Shown one piece after another: positions 6,180 through 13,417 of a stretch of DNA of 13,587 nucleotides (position 1 is the stretch's first letter; the number at the start of each line of letters is the position of its first letter). This stretch comes from an uncultured Anaerolineales bacterium. Lineage in GTDB: Bacteria > Chloroflexota > Anaerolineae > Anaerolineales > Villigracilaceae. The notes beneath the pieces were generated by a model that was not told the origin of the DNA, searched no databases, and saw only the letters and a program-made list of their open reading frames with translations. The stretch covers positions 1 to 13,587 of the forward strand of contig CALFXA010000247.1 in assembly GCA_937928015.1 (NCBI GenBank). The letters are read 5' to 3'. The position numbers and the translations under genes were made by a program.

Positions 6180-6230
6180 ATGACTGAAGACAGCACTACC
6201 TTCACTCGAACGCGGCCCGCAGGCTGGTGA
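6180..6230 (+). CDS. Putative Thr-rich leader peptide, 16 residues, between T-box and thrS
   Basis: The ORF MTEDSTTFTRTRPAGW begins at ATG 6180 with a strong GGAGG (6170-6174) 5 bases upstream, and ends at TGA 6228-6230. Five of its 16 codons are Thr (residues 2, 6, 7, 9 and 11, with ACT, ACC and ACG codons), which suits a sensor of charged tRNA-Thr upstream of thrS. Its last codons (CGG CCC GCA G) are the 5' arm of the hairpin described at 6211-6248, so ribosome position would decide whether that RNA folds. It is in the same reading frame as thrS, with no other stop before ATG 6297. No attenuator peptide in this position is known to me for a T-box-controlled thrS. It could also be a chance ORF, although the ribosome-binding site argues against that. 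Confidence 0.55.
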   Translation: MTEDSTTFTRTRPAGW

Positions 6231-6269
6231 CCGTCTCTGCGGGTTGCGGAAATATCCACAGACGGTACC
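6211..6269 (+). other. Predicted hairpin / H-type pseudoknot in the thrS 5' leader
   Basis: Stem 1 pairs CGCGGCCCGCAG (6211-6222) with CTGCGGGTTGCG (6237-6248), 12 bp including two G-T pairs. Its loop holds CCGTCT (6231-6236), which is complementary to AGACGG (6260-6265). Adding GGT (6226-6228) with ACC (6267-6269) lengthens that second helix. Stem 2 directly abuts the 3' arm of stem 1, and an A-rich 11-base linker (6249-6259) spans stem 1, a geometry usual for H-type pseudoknots. There is no T run, so it is not an intrinsic terminator. It ends 14 bases before the AAAGGAA of thrS, which points to translational control. Confidence 0.5.
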
Positions 6270-6296
6270 AGACATAAGTCAAGAAAGGAAGCCAGA

Positions 6297-8108
6297 ATGG
6301 CAGAACAGATTCAGGAAAAGTACGAAGAGTCCCAACTCTATAAGATCCGCCACTCGGCGGCGCATATCATGGCGCAGGCCGTGCTGGAGTTTTATCCCGA
6401 CACGAAGTACACGATCGGGCCGCCCGTCGAGAACGGGTTCTACTATGACTTCGAACTCCCCGAGCAGATCACGAATGAAGACCTCGAGAAGATCGAGAAG
6501 CGCATGCGCCAGATCATCGCGGGACATCACGACTTCAAGAAGGAAGTCATCTCGGCAGATGCGGCGCGCGAGGTCTTCAAGAACCAGCCCTACAAGCTGG
6601 AACTGATCGACGGCCTCGAAAAAGGCGGCCTCGACGAGTACGGCAATCCGCTCGACACGAAGCCCGACATCTCGCTCTATCGCCACGACACGTTCACGGA
6701 CCTGTGCCGCGGCCCGCACGTGGAGAATACGAAGCAGATCAACCCGGCTGCGGTCAAGTTGACGTCCATCGCGGGCGCGTACTGGCGCGGCGACGAGAAC
6801 AACAAGATGCTGACGCGCATCTACGGCACGGCCTGGCGCACGCCCGACGAGTTGAAACAATATTTGCAGATGCTCGAAGAGGCCAAGAAACGCGACCACC
6901 GCAAGCTCGGCAAGGAATTGGACATCTTCTTCTTCGACGATGAGGTGGGTCCCGGCCTGCCGATGTGGATGCCGAACGGCGCCATCTTGATCGAGGAACT
7001 TGAAAATCTTGCCAAGGAAATGGAAGAGGCCGCGGGCTACTCGCGCGTGCGTACGCCCAACCTGACGAAGGAAGACCTGTTCCTGCGCTCGGGCCACCTT
7101 CCCTACTACGCCGAGAGCATGTATCCGCCCATGGAACTGGAAGGCGTCAAGTACTACGTCAAGCCGATGAACTGCCCGATGCATCACAAGATCTTCGGGG
7201 CCCGTCCGCGCTCGTACCGCGACCTACCCATCCGCCTGGCGGAATACGGGACATGCTATCGCTACGAGAAATCGGGCGAGCTGTTCGGCCTGATGCGCGT
7301 GCGCTCGATGCAGATGAACGACGCCCACATCTATTGCTCCGAGGAACAGTTCGAGCAGGAGTTCATGGGCGTGATCGACCTGTACAACAAGTATTTCGAC
7401 ATCTTCGGCATCGAGAAATACGTCATGCGCCTGTCGCTACACGGCAAGGCTGGCCTCGGCAAGAAATACGTGGACAACGAGCGCCTGTGGATTAAGACGG
7501 AAGACATGGTGCGCCGCGCGATGACGAACGGCAAGGTGCCCTTCGTGGAAGTCCAGAACGAAGCCGCTTTTTACGGCCCCAAGATCGACGTCCAGATCTG
7601 GTCGGCCATCGGACGCGAGTTCACGCTGGCGACGAACCAGGTGGATTTCGCCGTGCCCGAGCGCTTCGACCTGAAATTCGTCAACAAGGAAGGTGCGGAC
7701 GAGATTCCGCTGTGTATCCACCGCGCGCCGCTCTCCACGCACGAGCGCATGATCGGCTTCCTGATCGAGCACTACGCGGGCGCTTTCCCTGTCTGGCTGT
7801 GCCCTGAGCAGGTGCGCGTCATCCCGATCACGGACGGACAGAACGACTACGCCGCCCAGATCGCGGCCCAACTGCGGGCGGAGGGAATCCGCGTCAGCGC
7901 GGACATGAGCTCCGAGCGCATGAACGCCAAGATCCGCCAGGCGCAGTTGATGAAGGTCCCGTACATGCTGGTGGTCGGCGCCAACGAAATGGCGGCGGGA
8001 CTCGTCTCGCTGCGCGCCCGCGACGGCAGCCAGCAGAACAACATTGCGCTGGGTGATTTCATCGCACGGGCGAAGGATCGCATTGCGCGACGGGCGAAAG
8101 AACTATAA
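6297..8108 (+). CDS. thrS: Threonyl-tRNA synthetase (lacking the N-terminal TGS domain)
   Basis: This 603-residue class II synthetase charges tRNA-Thr with threonine in the cytosol. The editing domain comes first, with H19 and H23 (HSAAH) and C137/H141 (CRGPH), the residues that clear mischarged Ser-tRNA. The catalytic core has motif 2 around YRYEKSGELFGLMRVRS (321-337). The zinc ligands are C293 (MNCPMH), H344 (NDAHIY) and H475 (CIHRA), and motif 3 is RAPLSTHERMIGFLIE (476-491). The C-terminal anticodon-binding domain covers about 500-600. Compared with the roughly 640-residue E. coli enzyme, the TGS domain of about 60 residues is absent; the ATG has AAAGGAA 6 bases upstream and fits. Expression is set by a strong promoter, a T-box, and possibly a leader peptide with a pseudoknot. 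infC, a common neighbour, lies 4.7 kb further on. Confidence 0.97.
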   Translation: MAEQIQEKYEESQLYKIRHSAAHIMAQAVLEFYPDTKYTIGPPVENGFYYDFELPEQITNEDLEKIEKRMRQIIAGHHDFKKEVISADAAREVFKNQPYKLELIDGLEKGGLDEYGNPLDTKPDISLYRHDTFTDLCRGPHVENTKQINPAAVKLTSIAGAYWRGDENNKMLTRIYGTAWRTPDELKQYLQMLEEAKKRDHRKLGKELDIFFFDDEVGPGLPMWMPNGAILIEELENLAKEMEEAAGYSRVRTPNLTKEDLFLRSGHLPYYAESMYPPMELEGVKYYVKPMNCPMHHKIFGARPRSYRDLPIRLAEYGTCYRYEKSGELFGLMRVRSMQMNDAHIYCSEEQFEQEFMGVIDLYNKYFDIFGIEKYVMRLSLHGKAGLGKKYVDNERLWIKTEDMVRRAMTNGKVPFVEVQNEAAFYGPKIDVQIWSAIGREFTLATNQVDFAVPERFDLKFVNKEGADEIPLCIHRAPLSTHERMIGFLIEHYAGAFPVWLCPEQVRVIPITDGQNDYAAQIAAQLRAEGIRVSADMSSERMNAKIRQAQLMKVPYMLVVGANEMAAGLVSLRARDGSQQNNIALGDFIARAKDRIARRAKEL

Positions 8109-8123
8109 GTCGAAAGTCAAAAT

Positions 8124-8156
8124 AAAACAGGCGGAGGAAAATCCTCCGCCTGTTTT
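8124..8156. terminator. Bidirectional terminator between thrS and the anti-sigma gene
   Basis: AAAACAGGCGGAGGA (8124-8138) pairs perfectly over 15 bp with TCCTCCGCCTGTTTT (8142-8156) around an AAA loop. The A and T ends give a T run in both directions. It serves thrS on the plus strand and the anti-sigma gene, whose stop is 4 bases beyond, on the minus strand. Confidence 0.93.
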
Positions 8157-8159
8157 GGA

Positions 8160-10016
8160 TTATTGAGCGGGCAGGCTCCAGTCCATTTCCCATACATCAG
8201 TCACGAGGATTGAAACTTCGTCGATGGTGACTTGTAGAACGGAGGCGGGCAGACCTCTGCATGCGACCGTATGTATGGTCACGTTTTCCGCTACATCTGG
8301 CAGATAACCGATGCAATCTACAAAATCCTGGCTGCCCTCCGGCCTGGAAAGCGAGAGCATCACCTTCCAGTTGAGGGACGGGTCGAGTGACTGGACGGTG
8401 AACTCGTAGCCGCTATTGATGCTGGTATCTGATCGAAGTTCGGGGAATGACAATTCCTGCGAGTCGACCGTCACCGCCTGAACGGAAGTCACCTTACCCT
8501 GGTAGCCACCGATTTCGAACGCTACATCGAGGGGCCACGTCTGCCCGAGCTGGGGATCCGCCCCGGCATCGAACGTGAACGAGTGAGCAGTTACCATCCC
8601 CAGGGAGGACGGGGTGTATTTCGCTTCGGCATTCTCGACCATAACTTTGAGCGGACCGCCGGCGAGTTGTTCCTTGGTGCTGAATTGCCAAACATTTTCG
8701 TCACTAGCCAAATAGGCTTGTGGGCCGTCGAGGGTGAGCTCGATCTTCCTGCCAGTCGAGTCGATCACGTACACATGCAGCGGCGACACGACGCGGAGAT
8801 CAGGATTCTGCTCGGGCAGGGCCATGTGAAGGTAGAACAGATAGCCAGTGTCCAGCCTGACCACGCGGGTCAGTTCTGCGGTGATGCCAGAAACGCCCGG
8901 TTGAGAAGAGACGGTATCGGTGGCGTTCAACAAGTCCACGCCCGTCTGGTCGGGGGAGGTCCAATGCAGTTCCCAATGTCCATCCTGACCTGCGATGTTG
9001 TCGATCTCCAGCGTGTAGGGTCCATAACCAGGCTGGGCGGTGGTCTTCATTTCCCACGGCTCGGAGGGATCTTGTTGTTCTAGGATCGAGGGCAATGTGA
9101 CCCACGGATTTAAACCGATATTTTGCCCGGTCGAATCGATCAGGTACGCCATCTGGGGCATGAGTTGGACCACGGGCTTGCTCGGGTCTTCGTAGGCGGT
9201 TTGCACGAAGAAACTATACACACCATCCTGCACCACCACCTTTGAAAGGGTGGCCTTGATGCCCTGATCGGACGCGGAGGAAGTTTCAGTCGCGGCGACA
9301 TCGATCACGGGTTCGCCAAAGGCTGTGCCCGCGGGGACATATTCCAACGACACGGGAATTTCCCAATTTTCAGGGGCCGCGCCGCGGCGGGCATTGTAGA
9401 TGCACTGGAAGGTCACGGTCAGTTCGGTCACATCCGCGGGCAAGGACGTGAGGTACACAGGCATGGCCGCGTATGAATTTTCGGGATAGCGGTCATCATA
9501 ACCGTCCATCCGTTCCACGCGTGTCCCATCGGGCAGAAGCAACACGGGGTCGCCTTCCTTGTTGGGAGTGTCACCAACAGCCACGCCGCCGCAAAAAGCC
9601 TTGGGATCGGACTGACCGTCTTCGGCGTAAAAACCATTATTCTCCGGCGCAAGGCCGCTCACTTCATAGACCAATTGAACATGGTCAGGATAGACCAGCG
9701 CCTGGGTGATGGTCAACGTCACGCCATCACGCGTGACCGAGGCGGGTTCGGCAAGGACGCGCATCTCGCCGGTGTTTTCCACCAACCCTACACCGGGGAT
9801 GTATCCAAAAGCGCGGCCGAGCGCATACGCCACACCGCTCAGCGCAAGCAAAACGAACAATGCGATCAACACCGCCAGCATGGGACGGGAACGTAATGTA
9901 GTCATCGGAGATTTCCTTTCGAGATGGACCGCCAACGCGGGCCACAGGTTGGTATTCTCCGGGACGCCACGCCGAGCGATGGATTCCAAGGCATCCTTCA
10001 CGTGTTTCTCGCTCAT
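8160..10016 (-). CDS. One-pass anti-sigma factor with a large repeated ectodomain (DUF4179-like)
   Basis: The 618-residue protein starts with ATG overlapping the TGA of the ECF sigma gene (ATGA) and has AAGGAG upstream, so the pair is translationally coupled. A cytosolic segment of about 45 residues includes ALESIARRGVPENTNLWPAL (9-28), resembling short anti-sigma segments I recall from Chloroflexota. The zinc HxxxCxxC motif of ZAS anti-sigma factors is absent. One membrane helix follows (about 46-65), then about 550 extracytoplasmic residues. That part contains related beta-rich units: DGVTLTITQALVYPDHVQLVYEV (97-119), and GIKATLSKVVV...YLIDSTGQ (252-298) matching GITAELTRVVR...YVIDSTGR (377-423). 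The layout predicts that the ectodomain senses an envelope signal and releases the sigma factor. The signal is unknown. The DUF4179 link is a recollection of style, not a search hit. Confidence 0.75.
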   Translation of the reverse strand: MSEKHVKDALESIARRGVPENTNLWPALAVHLERKSPMTTLRSRPMLAVLIALFVLLALSGVAYALGRAFGYIPGVGLVENTGEMRVLAEPASVTRDGVTLTITQALVYPDHVQLVYEVSGLAPENNGFYAEDGQSDPKAFCGGVAVGDTPNKEGDPVLLLPDGTRVERMDGYDDRYPENSYAAMPVYLTSLPADVTELTVTFQCIYNARRGAAPENWEIPVSLEYVPAGTAFGEPVIDVAATETSSASDQGIKATLSKVVVQDGVYSFFVQTAYEDPSKPVVQLMPQMAYLIDSTGQNIGLNPWVTLPSILEQQDPSEPWEMKTTAQPGYGPYTLEIDNIAGQDGHWELHWTSPDQTGVDLLNATDTVSSQPGVSGITAELTRVVRLDTGYLFYLHMALPEQNPDLRVVSPLHVYVIDSTGRKIELTLDGPQAYLASDENVWQFSTKEQLAGGPLKVMVENAEAKYTPSSLGMVTAHSFTFDAGADPQLGQTWPLDVAFEIGGYQGKVTSVQAVTVDSQELSFPELRSDTSINSGYEFTVQSLDPSLNWKVMLSLSRPEGSQDFVDCIGYLPDVAENVTIHTVACRGLPASVLQVTIDEVSILVTDVWEMDWSLPAQ

Positions 10017-10567
10017 CCTTCGCTCCTTTCCGAAAGCAGGCCGCGCAATCGTTCCCGCGCCGCGTTTAACATCCACTTGACCGTCCCTACTGCCGAGCCT
10101 GCCTCTTCCGCCATTTCCTTCTCACTCATTTCGAGGAAATATCTTTGAACGACCACCGCGCGTTGACGCGGCGATAATTTCTGCATGGCATCCCAGATTT
10201 GGTTTTGGACTTCGATGGACTCCACCTGCGATTCGACCGGCTCGACCCTTTGGGCCAATTCCGCCAAAAGAGCTTCATCCGCTTCATCCCCAACTTGGAC
10301 CTGTCTCGCCGATTTTTGCATGGTCTTCACTGAAGCGTTGACCACGCTGCGCAAGAACCACGGCTCGAACGGACGCGTCGCGTCGAAGCCGCGTATGGCG
10401 CGAAAGGCCTGGATGAAGGAATCTTGCACGATATCCTCGGCCAGCCCCAGGTCACGCGTGATCAGATAAGCTGTGCGCACAGCCTTCACTTGATGGCGCA
10501 TGACCAGGAATTCCAGTCCGCCGATATCGCCGTTCTTGAGTCGTTGAATCGCCTGTTTTTCGTCCAC
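10013..10567 (-). CDS. ECF-type RNA polymerase sigma factor
   Basis: The 184-residue protein has only regions sigma-2 and sigma-4. Sigma-2 (about 17-85) shows RTAYLITRDLGLAEDIVQDSFIQAF (31-55) and the FEPWFLRSVVNAS segment. Sigma-4 (about 120-178) contains LSPRQRAVVVQRYFLEMSEKEMAEEAGSAVGTVKWMLNAARERLR. It should direct RNA polymerase to a small regulon when the adjoining anti-sigma factor lets go. The start is GTG 10567; no ATG fits, and no Shine-Dalgarno is visible. A possible -10 (GATAAT) only 13 bases upstream suggests a very short 5' leader. A terminator separates it from the WD40 gene upstream, so sigma and anti-sigma form a two-gene unit with their own promoter, possibly autoregulated. 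The subgroup of ECF factor cannot be named from reading alone. Confidence 0.9.
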   Translation of the reverse strand: MDEKQAIQRLKNGDIGGLEFLVMRHQVKAVRTAYLITRDLGLAEDIVQDSFIQAFRAIRGFDATRPFEPWFLRSVVNASVKTMQKSARQVQVGDEADEALLAELAQRVEPVESQVESIEVQNQIWDAMQKLSPRQRAVVVQRYFLEMSEKEMAEEAGSAVGTVKWMLNAARERLRGLLSERSEG

Positions 10568-10580
10568 GTTGTCTACTGAT

Positions 10581-10606
10581 ATTATCCGATGACCCGCCGA
10601 AAGGTT
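10581..10606 (-). promoter_or_regulatory. Possible promoter of the ECF sigma / anti-sigma unit
   Basis: On the minus strand AACCTT (10606-10601) lies 14 bases upstream of GATAAT (10586-10581). The -35-like word resembles AAC-containing ECF elements, and the -10 resembles a housekeeping box. Spacing is imperfect, so this is a candidate only. Confidence 0.35.
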
Positions 10607-10612
10607 GGGTAC

Positions 10613-10643
10613 AAAAAAACTGGCGGAGATTGTACTCCGCCAG
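10613..10643 (-). terminator. Rho-independent terminator of the WD40 gene
   Basis: On the minus strand CTGGCGGAG (10643-10635) pairs with CTCCGCCAG (10628-10620) around a TACAAT loop and is followed by seven T (10619-10613). It begins 8 bases after the WD40 stop codon and isolates the ECF unit from it. Confidence 0.92.
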
Positions 10644-10650
10644 CCTTAAG

Positions 10651-12711
10651 TCATTGCCCGAACATGCCGCCCGCTCCCTGAAATTCATACAAGATTTGGC
10701 CCGTGTCCACATCCCAAAAGCGGACGATGGTGGCTGCGGGGTCTCCATTGCCAGTTTGCAGCGAAACGAGCGAACCATTTGCGGGCCACTGCAACTCTGT
10801 GTACAGGGTGTTCGAGGCTTCCCCAAAAGAGGTCACCAGTTGCCCTGTATGCGTATCCCAAATCCGAAGGATCCCGCCGCCCGTGGCAAGACGCTTGCCG
10901 CTCGGTGACCACGTCAGGCTGTACACCACATTAGCATGGGCATAGATCAAACCATCGCATTGGTTCGTCGCCACAGTCCAGAAACAGACTACGCCATCGG
11001 AATGTCCCGAGGCAATGCGGGCACCGTCAGGCGACCAGCCGATATGCATGGAACTACCCGCGTGCTGATCGAACAGGCGCACCGATTCGTCCGTGCTGAC
11101 CTTCCAGCGGCGGATGCCATAAGCCAGGTCACCGGTGCCTACCAGCCGTGTCCCGTCAGGCGACCAGGCTAACTCGTAAGAATTAAGCATATCTTGACGA
11201 GAGACCGTCTCGCCGGTCCTCACATCGTGGACCAGCACGCTCATGCCGTTCAGACTGTCAGCCAGCAAACGGCCATCTGGTGACCAGGCGATATCCCCGT
11301 AAATGGATTCCAGAGTCTCGTCGGTGCCGGTCTGCTCGAAGATGGCCTTCCAGGTGGAGGTATCCCAAACGACGAGATGCGTCCTGCCCTGCACCAGATC
11401 GGCGGTCGCCAGATAGGTGCCATCCGGCGACCAGGCTACAAGGTAGAAGTTCCCGTCCAGGGTACGGATGGGCTGGAAGGTGTCGAGATCATATAACTCG
11501 ACACCCCTGGAAGTAGCCAAGGCAATCGTCTTGAGGTCGAGGCTGACGTCAAAGGCGCGGATGCGGCCCTTGAGTTTTGCCACGATCTTCGGCTCCGCCT
11601 CGGAGAGCGGAATGGGCGCTGGCATCCCATAGGTCGAGGTGGTGAAACGCGGCGCGGATTCGCTTTCAGAGATTAACTGCACGTCGAAGGTCCATCGACC
11701 GTAATAGACAAAACCCAACGCCTCGACGAATTTGCGATAGGCTTGCTGCTCCGTCATGCCCGCAGGCAGCTTTTTGTATTCGACCTGGGTACCATGATCG
11801 ACAGTACGCCATTCCATCTCGATGCTTTCCCAGTCTCGAAGTTGTTTGAGGGCCGCCTGCAATCTATCTTCAGGAAGCACTTCAGGCATGGATTGCTCCA
11901 GAGACGGGACGGTCAACGTAAGCGAATGCGGATTTGCGGAGCCGATGGGAAATCCCAACTCGACGCATCGCCCCACGCTGACAGGCGGAGTCCAGCCGGG
12001 TTCCCCGCCCTTGTCACCGACGCTGTAATCCGTGTCGGACAGGAGGCTGTAAGACATCATCTGCGCCCGCTGGCCGTCGATCTCCAGCGTAGTTTCGCCG
12101 CTGACGCCCCAGTCCCCGTCATCGGGCTTGGTGTAGCACAAAAACACCAATGTCGAAGACGGCGAGACCACCATGCGGTCCAAGAGCATCTTCATGCCAT
12201 TGACTGATTGATAGCTGCGTTTCGGCTCGAAAATCAGCGCGGGACGGATGGGAACATTAAGCTCGAAATTGAAACGGGCCAGGGGTTCAACATCTTCGCT
12301 GGACTTTACAACCGTGAAATCCAGGCTGCCGTTGAAATGTTCCGCTGTCAGCGGCGCGGTCAGGCCAAAGTCCAGCAGATAAGTGGAGAGGTCCTCGGAC
12401 GGGCTATACGATGCACTGGTGTTGACAAAGTTTCCGTCCCAGCCCAGAAGCTGTACCTGCCCCAGTGTGGTACCGGGCCCGGTCAAATGGACTCGAAAGA
12501 CAAAGCGAGTCGCGTCGGCGTAATATCCCTGCAGGCTGGCCGTAATGCCATTCTGAGTCTGCGGCGGCAGGTCCAGGGATGAAAGGGCAGGCAAACCGTT
12601 TGCCTGTGGCAGGGGCGGGAGCCATGCCTCCCCCAGGCGGTAGGACCCGAATGTGGTTAAAATCAGGGCTGCCAGGGTCAGGACATTCAGCAGAAAGGGC
12701 TTTTGGCGCAT
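10651..12711 (-). CDS. Membrane-anchored or exported protein with beta-rich N-terminal domain and C-terminal WD40 propeller
   Basis: The 686-residue protein starts at ATG 12711, with AGGAGG 4 bases upstream; an earlier TTG at 12732 has no support. The N-terminus has a hydrophobic segment (about 6-24) that is a signal peptide or anchor without a lipobox Cys. Residues about 54-370 are beta-rich. NGITASLQGYYADATRFVFRV (54-74) and GMKMLLDRMVVSPSSTLVFL (172-191) resemble the ectodomain units of the anti-sigma factor encoded 0.6 kb downstream. From about 383 to 678 there are seven WD40-type blades, with the repeat core AWSPDG (426-431, 475-480, 515-520 and variants at 559, 601, 642) and WD-like endings (VVWD, RIWD, RFWD). 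The matching DNA repeats read about GGCGACCAGGCT on the plus strand. It probably acts outside the membrane as a binding partner in the same signalling system. A TATGAT box at 12737-12732 may be its -10. Confidence 0.82.
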   Translation of the reverse strand: MRQKPFLLNVLTLAALILTTFGSYRLGEAWLPPLPQANGLPALSSLDLPPQTQNGITASLQGYYADATRFVFRVHLTGPGTTLGQVQLLGWDGNFVNTSASYSPSEDLSTYLLDFGLTAPLTAEHFNGSLDFTVVKSSEDVEPLARFNFELNVPIRPALIFEPKRSYQSVNGMKMLLDRMVVSPSSTLVFLCYTKPDDGDWGVSGETTLEIDGQRAQMMSYSLLSDTDYSVGDKGGEPGWTPPVSVGRCVELGFPIGSANPHSLTLTVPSLEQSMPEVLPEDRLQAALKQLRDWESIEMEWRTVDHGTQVEYKKLPAGMTEQQAYRKFVEALGFVYYGRWTFDVQLISESESAPRFTTSTYGMPAPIPLSEAEPKIVAKLKGRIRAFDVSLDLKTIALATSRGVELYDLDTFQPIRTLDGNFYLVAWSPDGTYLATADLVQGRTHLVVWDTSTWKAIFEQTGTDETLESIYGDIAWSPDGRLLADSLNGMSVLVHDVRTGETVSRQDMLNSYELAWSPDGTRLVGTGDLAYGIRRWKVSTDESVRLFDQHAGSSMHIGWSPDGARIASGHSDGVVCFWTVATNQCDGLIYAHANVVYSLTWSPSGKRLATGGGILRIWDTHTGQLVTSFGEASNTLYTELQWPANGSLVSLQTGNGDPAATIVRFWDVDTGQILYEFQGAGGMFGQ

Positions 12712-12770
12712 AAAACCTCCTGTGGCGGGCAATCATACAACAGAAAAAGGCCCGCGAAACCTACTATTCG

Positions 12771-12800
12771 TTGACGATTCCCCGCCGGGTATGGTATCAT
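12771..12800 (+). promoter_or_regulatory. Sigma-70 promoter of infC-rpmI
   Basis: TTGACG (12771-12776) and TATCAT (12795-12800) are 18 bases apart, close to consensus. Transcription would begin near 12807, giving an infC leader of about 53 bases. It is divergent from the WD40 gene. Confidence 0.75.
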
Positions 12801-12809
12801 TCGCCCGCT

Positions 12810-12841
12810 AAAAACCAGCCTTGCGCTGGTCGTCCGTTTTT
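12810..12841 (+). promoter_or_regulatory. Hairpin in the infC 5' leader, possible attenuator
   Basis: ACCAGC (12814-12819) pairs with GCTGGT (12825-12830). AAAAAC (12810-12815) can also pair with GTTTTT (12836-12841), leaving a bulge on the 3' side. The T run and the position in a translation-factor operon leader suggest attenuation or protein binding, but the stem-to-T distance is not canonical. Confidence 0.4.
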
Positions 12842-12859
12842 GATAACGAGGAGAAACTT

Positions 12860-13417
12860 ATCAGCGCCAACGATTTTCGAGTTAATGAGGGTATTCGCGT
12901 TCCCGAGGTCCGTCTGATCGGGCCTGATGGCGGGAACGTGGGAGTGGTCCCCATCCGCCAGGCTTTGCAGATCGCGCGCGACGCCGAACTGGACCTGGTA
13001 GAGGTTTCGCCGAATGCCACGCCGCCCGTCTGCCGCGTGATGGACTTCGGCAAGTTCATCTACGAACGCGCCAAGAAGGACCGTGAGGCCAAAAAGTCGC
13101 AGACCAAGATCGAGGTTAAAGAGATCCGCCTGCGTCCAAAGACCAACGAGGCCCATCGCGGTTTCAAGGTGGACGATGCCCGCCGCTGGCTCAATCAGGG
13201 CCACAAGGTGCGCGTCACCGTCAAGTTCCGCGGACGCGAGATGGATTACCCCGAGATCGCGCTGGAAGACCTGCGTGAGATCGCCCAAGACCTCGCCGAC
13301 GTGGCCGTGATCGAAGTCCCGCCGCAGATGGAAGGCCGCACGATGCTCGTGGTGCTGGCGCCCGGCAAGGCCGGGTCCAAGAAAAAGGAAAAGGGTGAGG
13401 CGGAAGCCGAAGCCTGA
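12860..13417 (+). CDS. infC: Translation initiation factor IF-3, with ATC start codon
   Basis: The 185-residue protein binds the 30S subunit and checks the initiator tRNA-codon pairing. The N-domain shows the family's NDFRVNEGIRVPEVRLIG (4-21), followed by ALQIARDAELDLVEVSPNATPPVCRVMDFGK; the linker is Lys-rich. The C-domain has KEIRLRPKTNEAHRGFKVDDARRWL (87-111), VKFRGREMDYPE, and a conserved end. A charged Lys/Glu tail follows (171-185). The start must be ATC 12860: GAGGAG (12848-12853) is 6 bases upstream, and no ATG, GTG or TTG in frame lies between that site and the conserved N-terminus. The only upstream in-frame candidate, TTG 12821, sits inside a leader hairpin. A rare start codon is a known feature of infC and lets IF3 repress its own translation (AUU in E. 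coli). rpmI follows after 90 bases. Confidence 0.96.
   Translation: MSANDFRVNEGIRVPEVRLIGPDGGNVGVVPIRQALQIARDAELDLVEVSPNATPPVCRVMDFGKFIYERAKKDREAKKSQTKIEVKEIRLRPKTNEAHRGFKVDDARRWLNQGHKVRVTVKFRGREMDYPEIALEDLREIAQDLADVAVIEVPPQMEGRTMLVVLAPGKAGSKKKEKGEAEAEA

Noticed and set aside
6211..6248. Second intrinsic terminator before thrS
   Set aside because: The stem is strong but is followed by GAAATATCC rather than a T run.
6279..7187. 302-codon minus-strand open frame opposite thrS
   Set aside because: It is antisense to a fully conserved ThrRS; it has no motif and no ribosome-binding site.
12821..12859. TTG 12821 as infC start
   Set aside because: It lies in a leader hairpin, has no Shine-Dalgarno, and adds residues before the site where GAGGAG directs initiation at ATC 12860.
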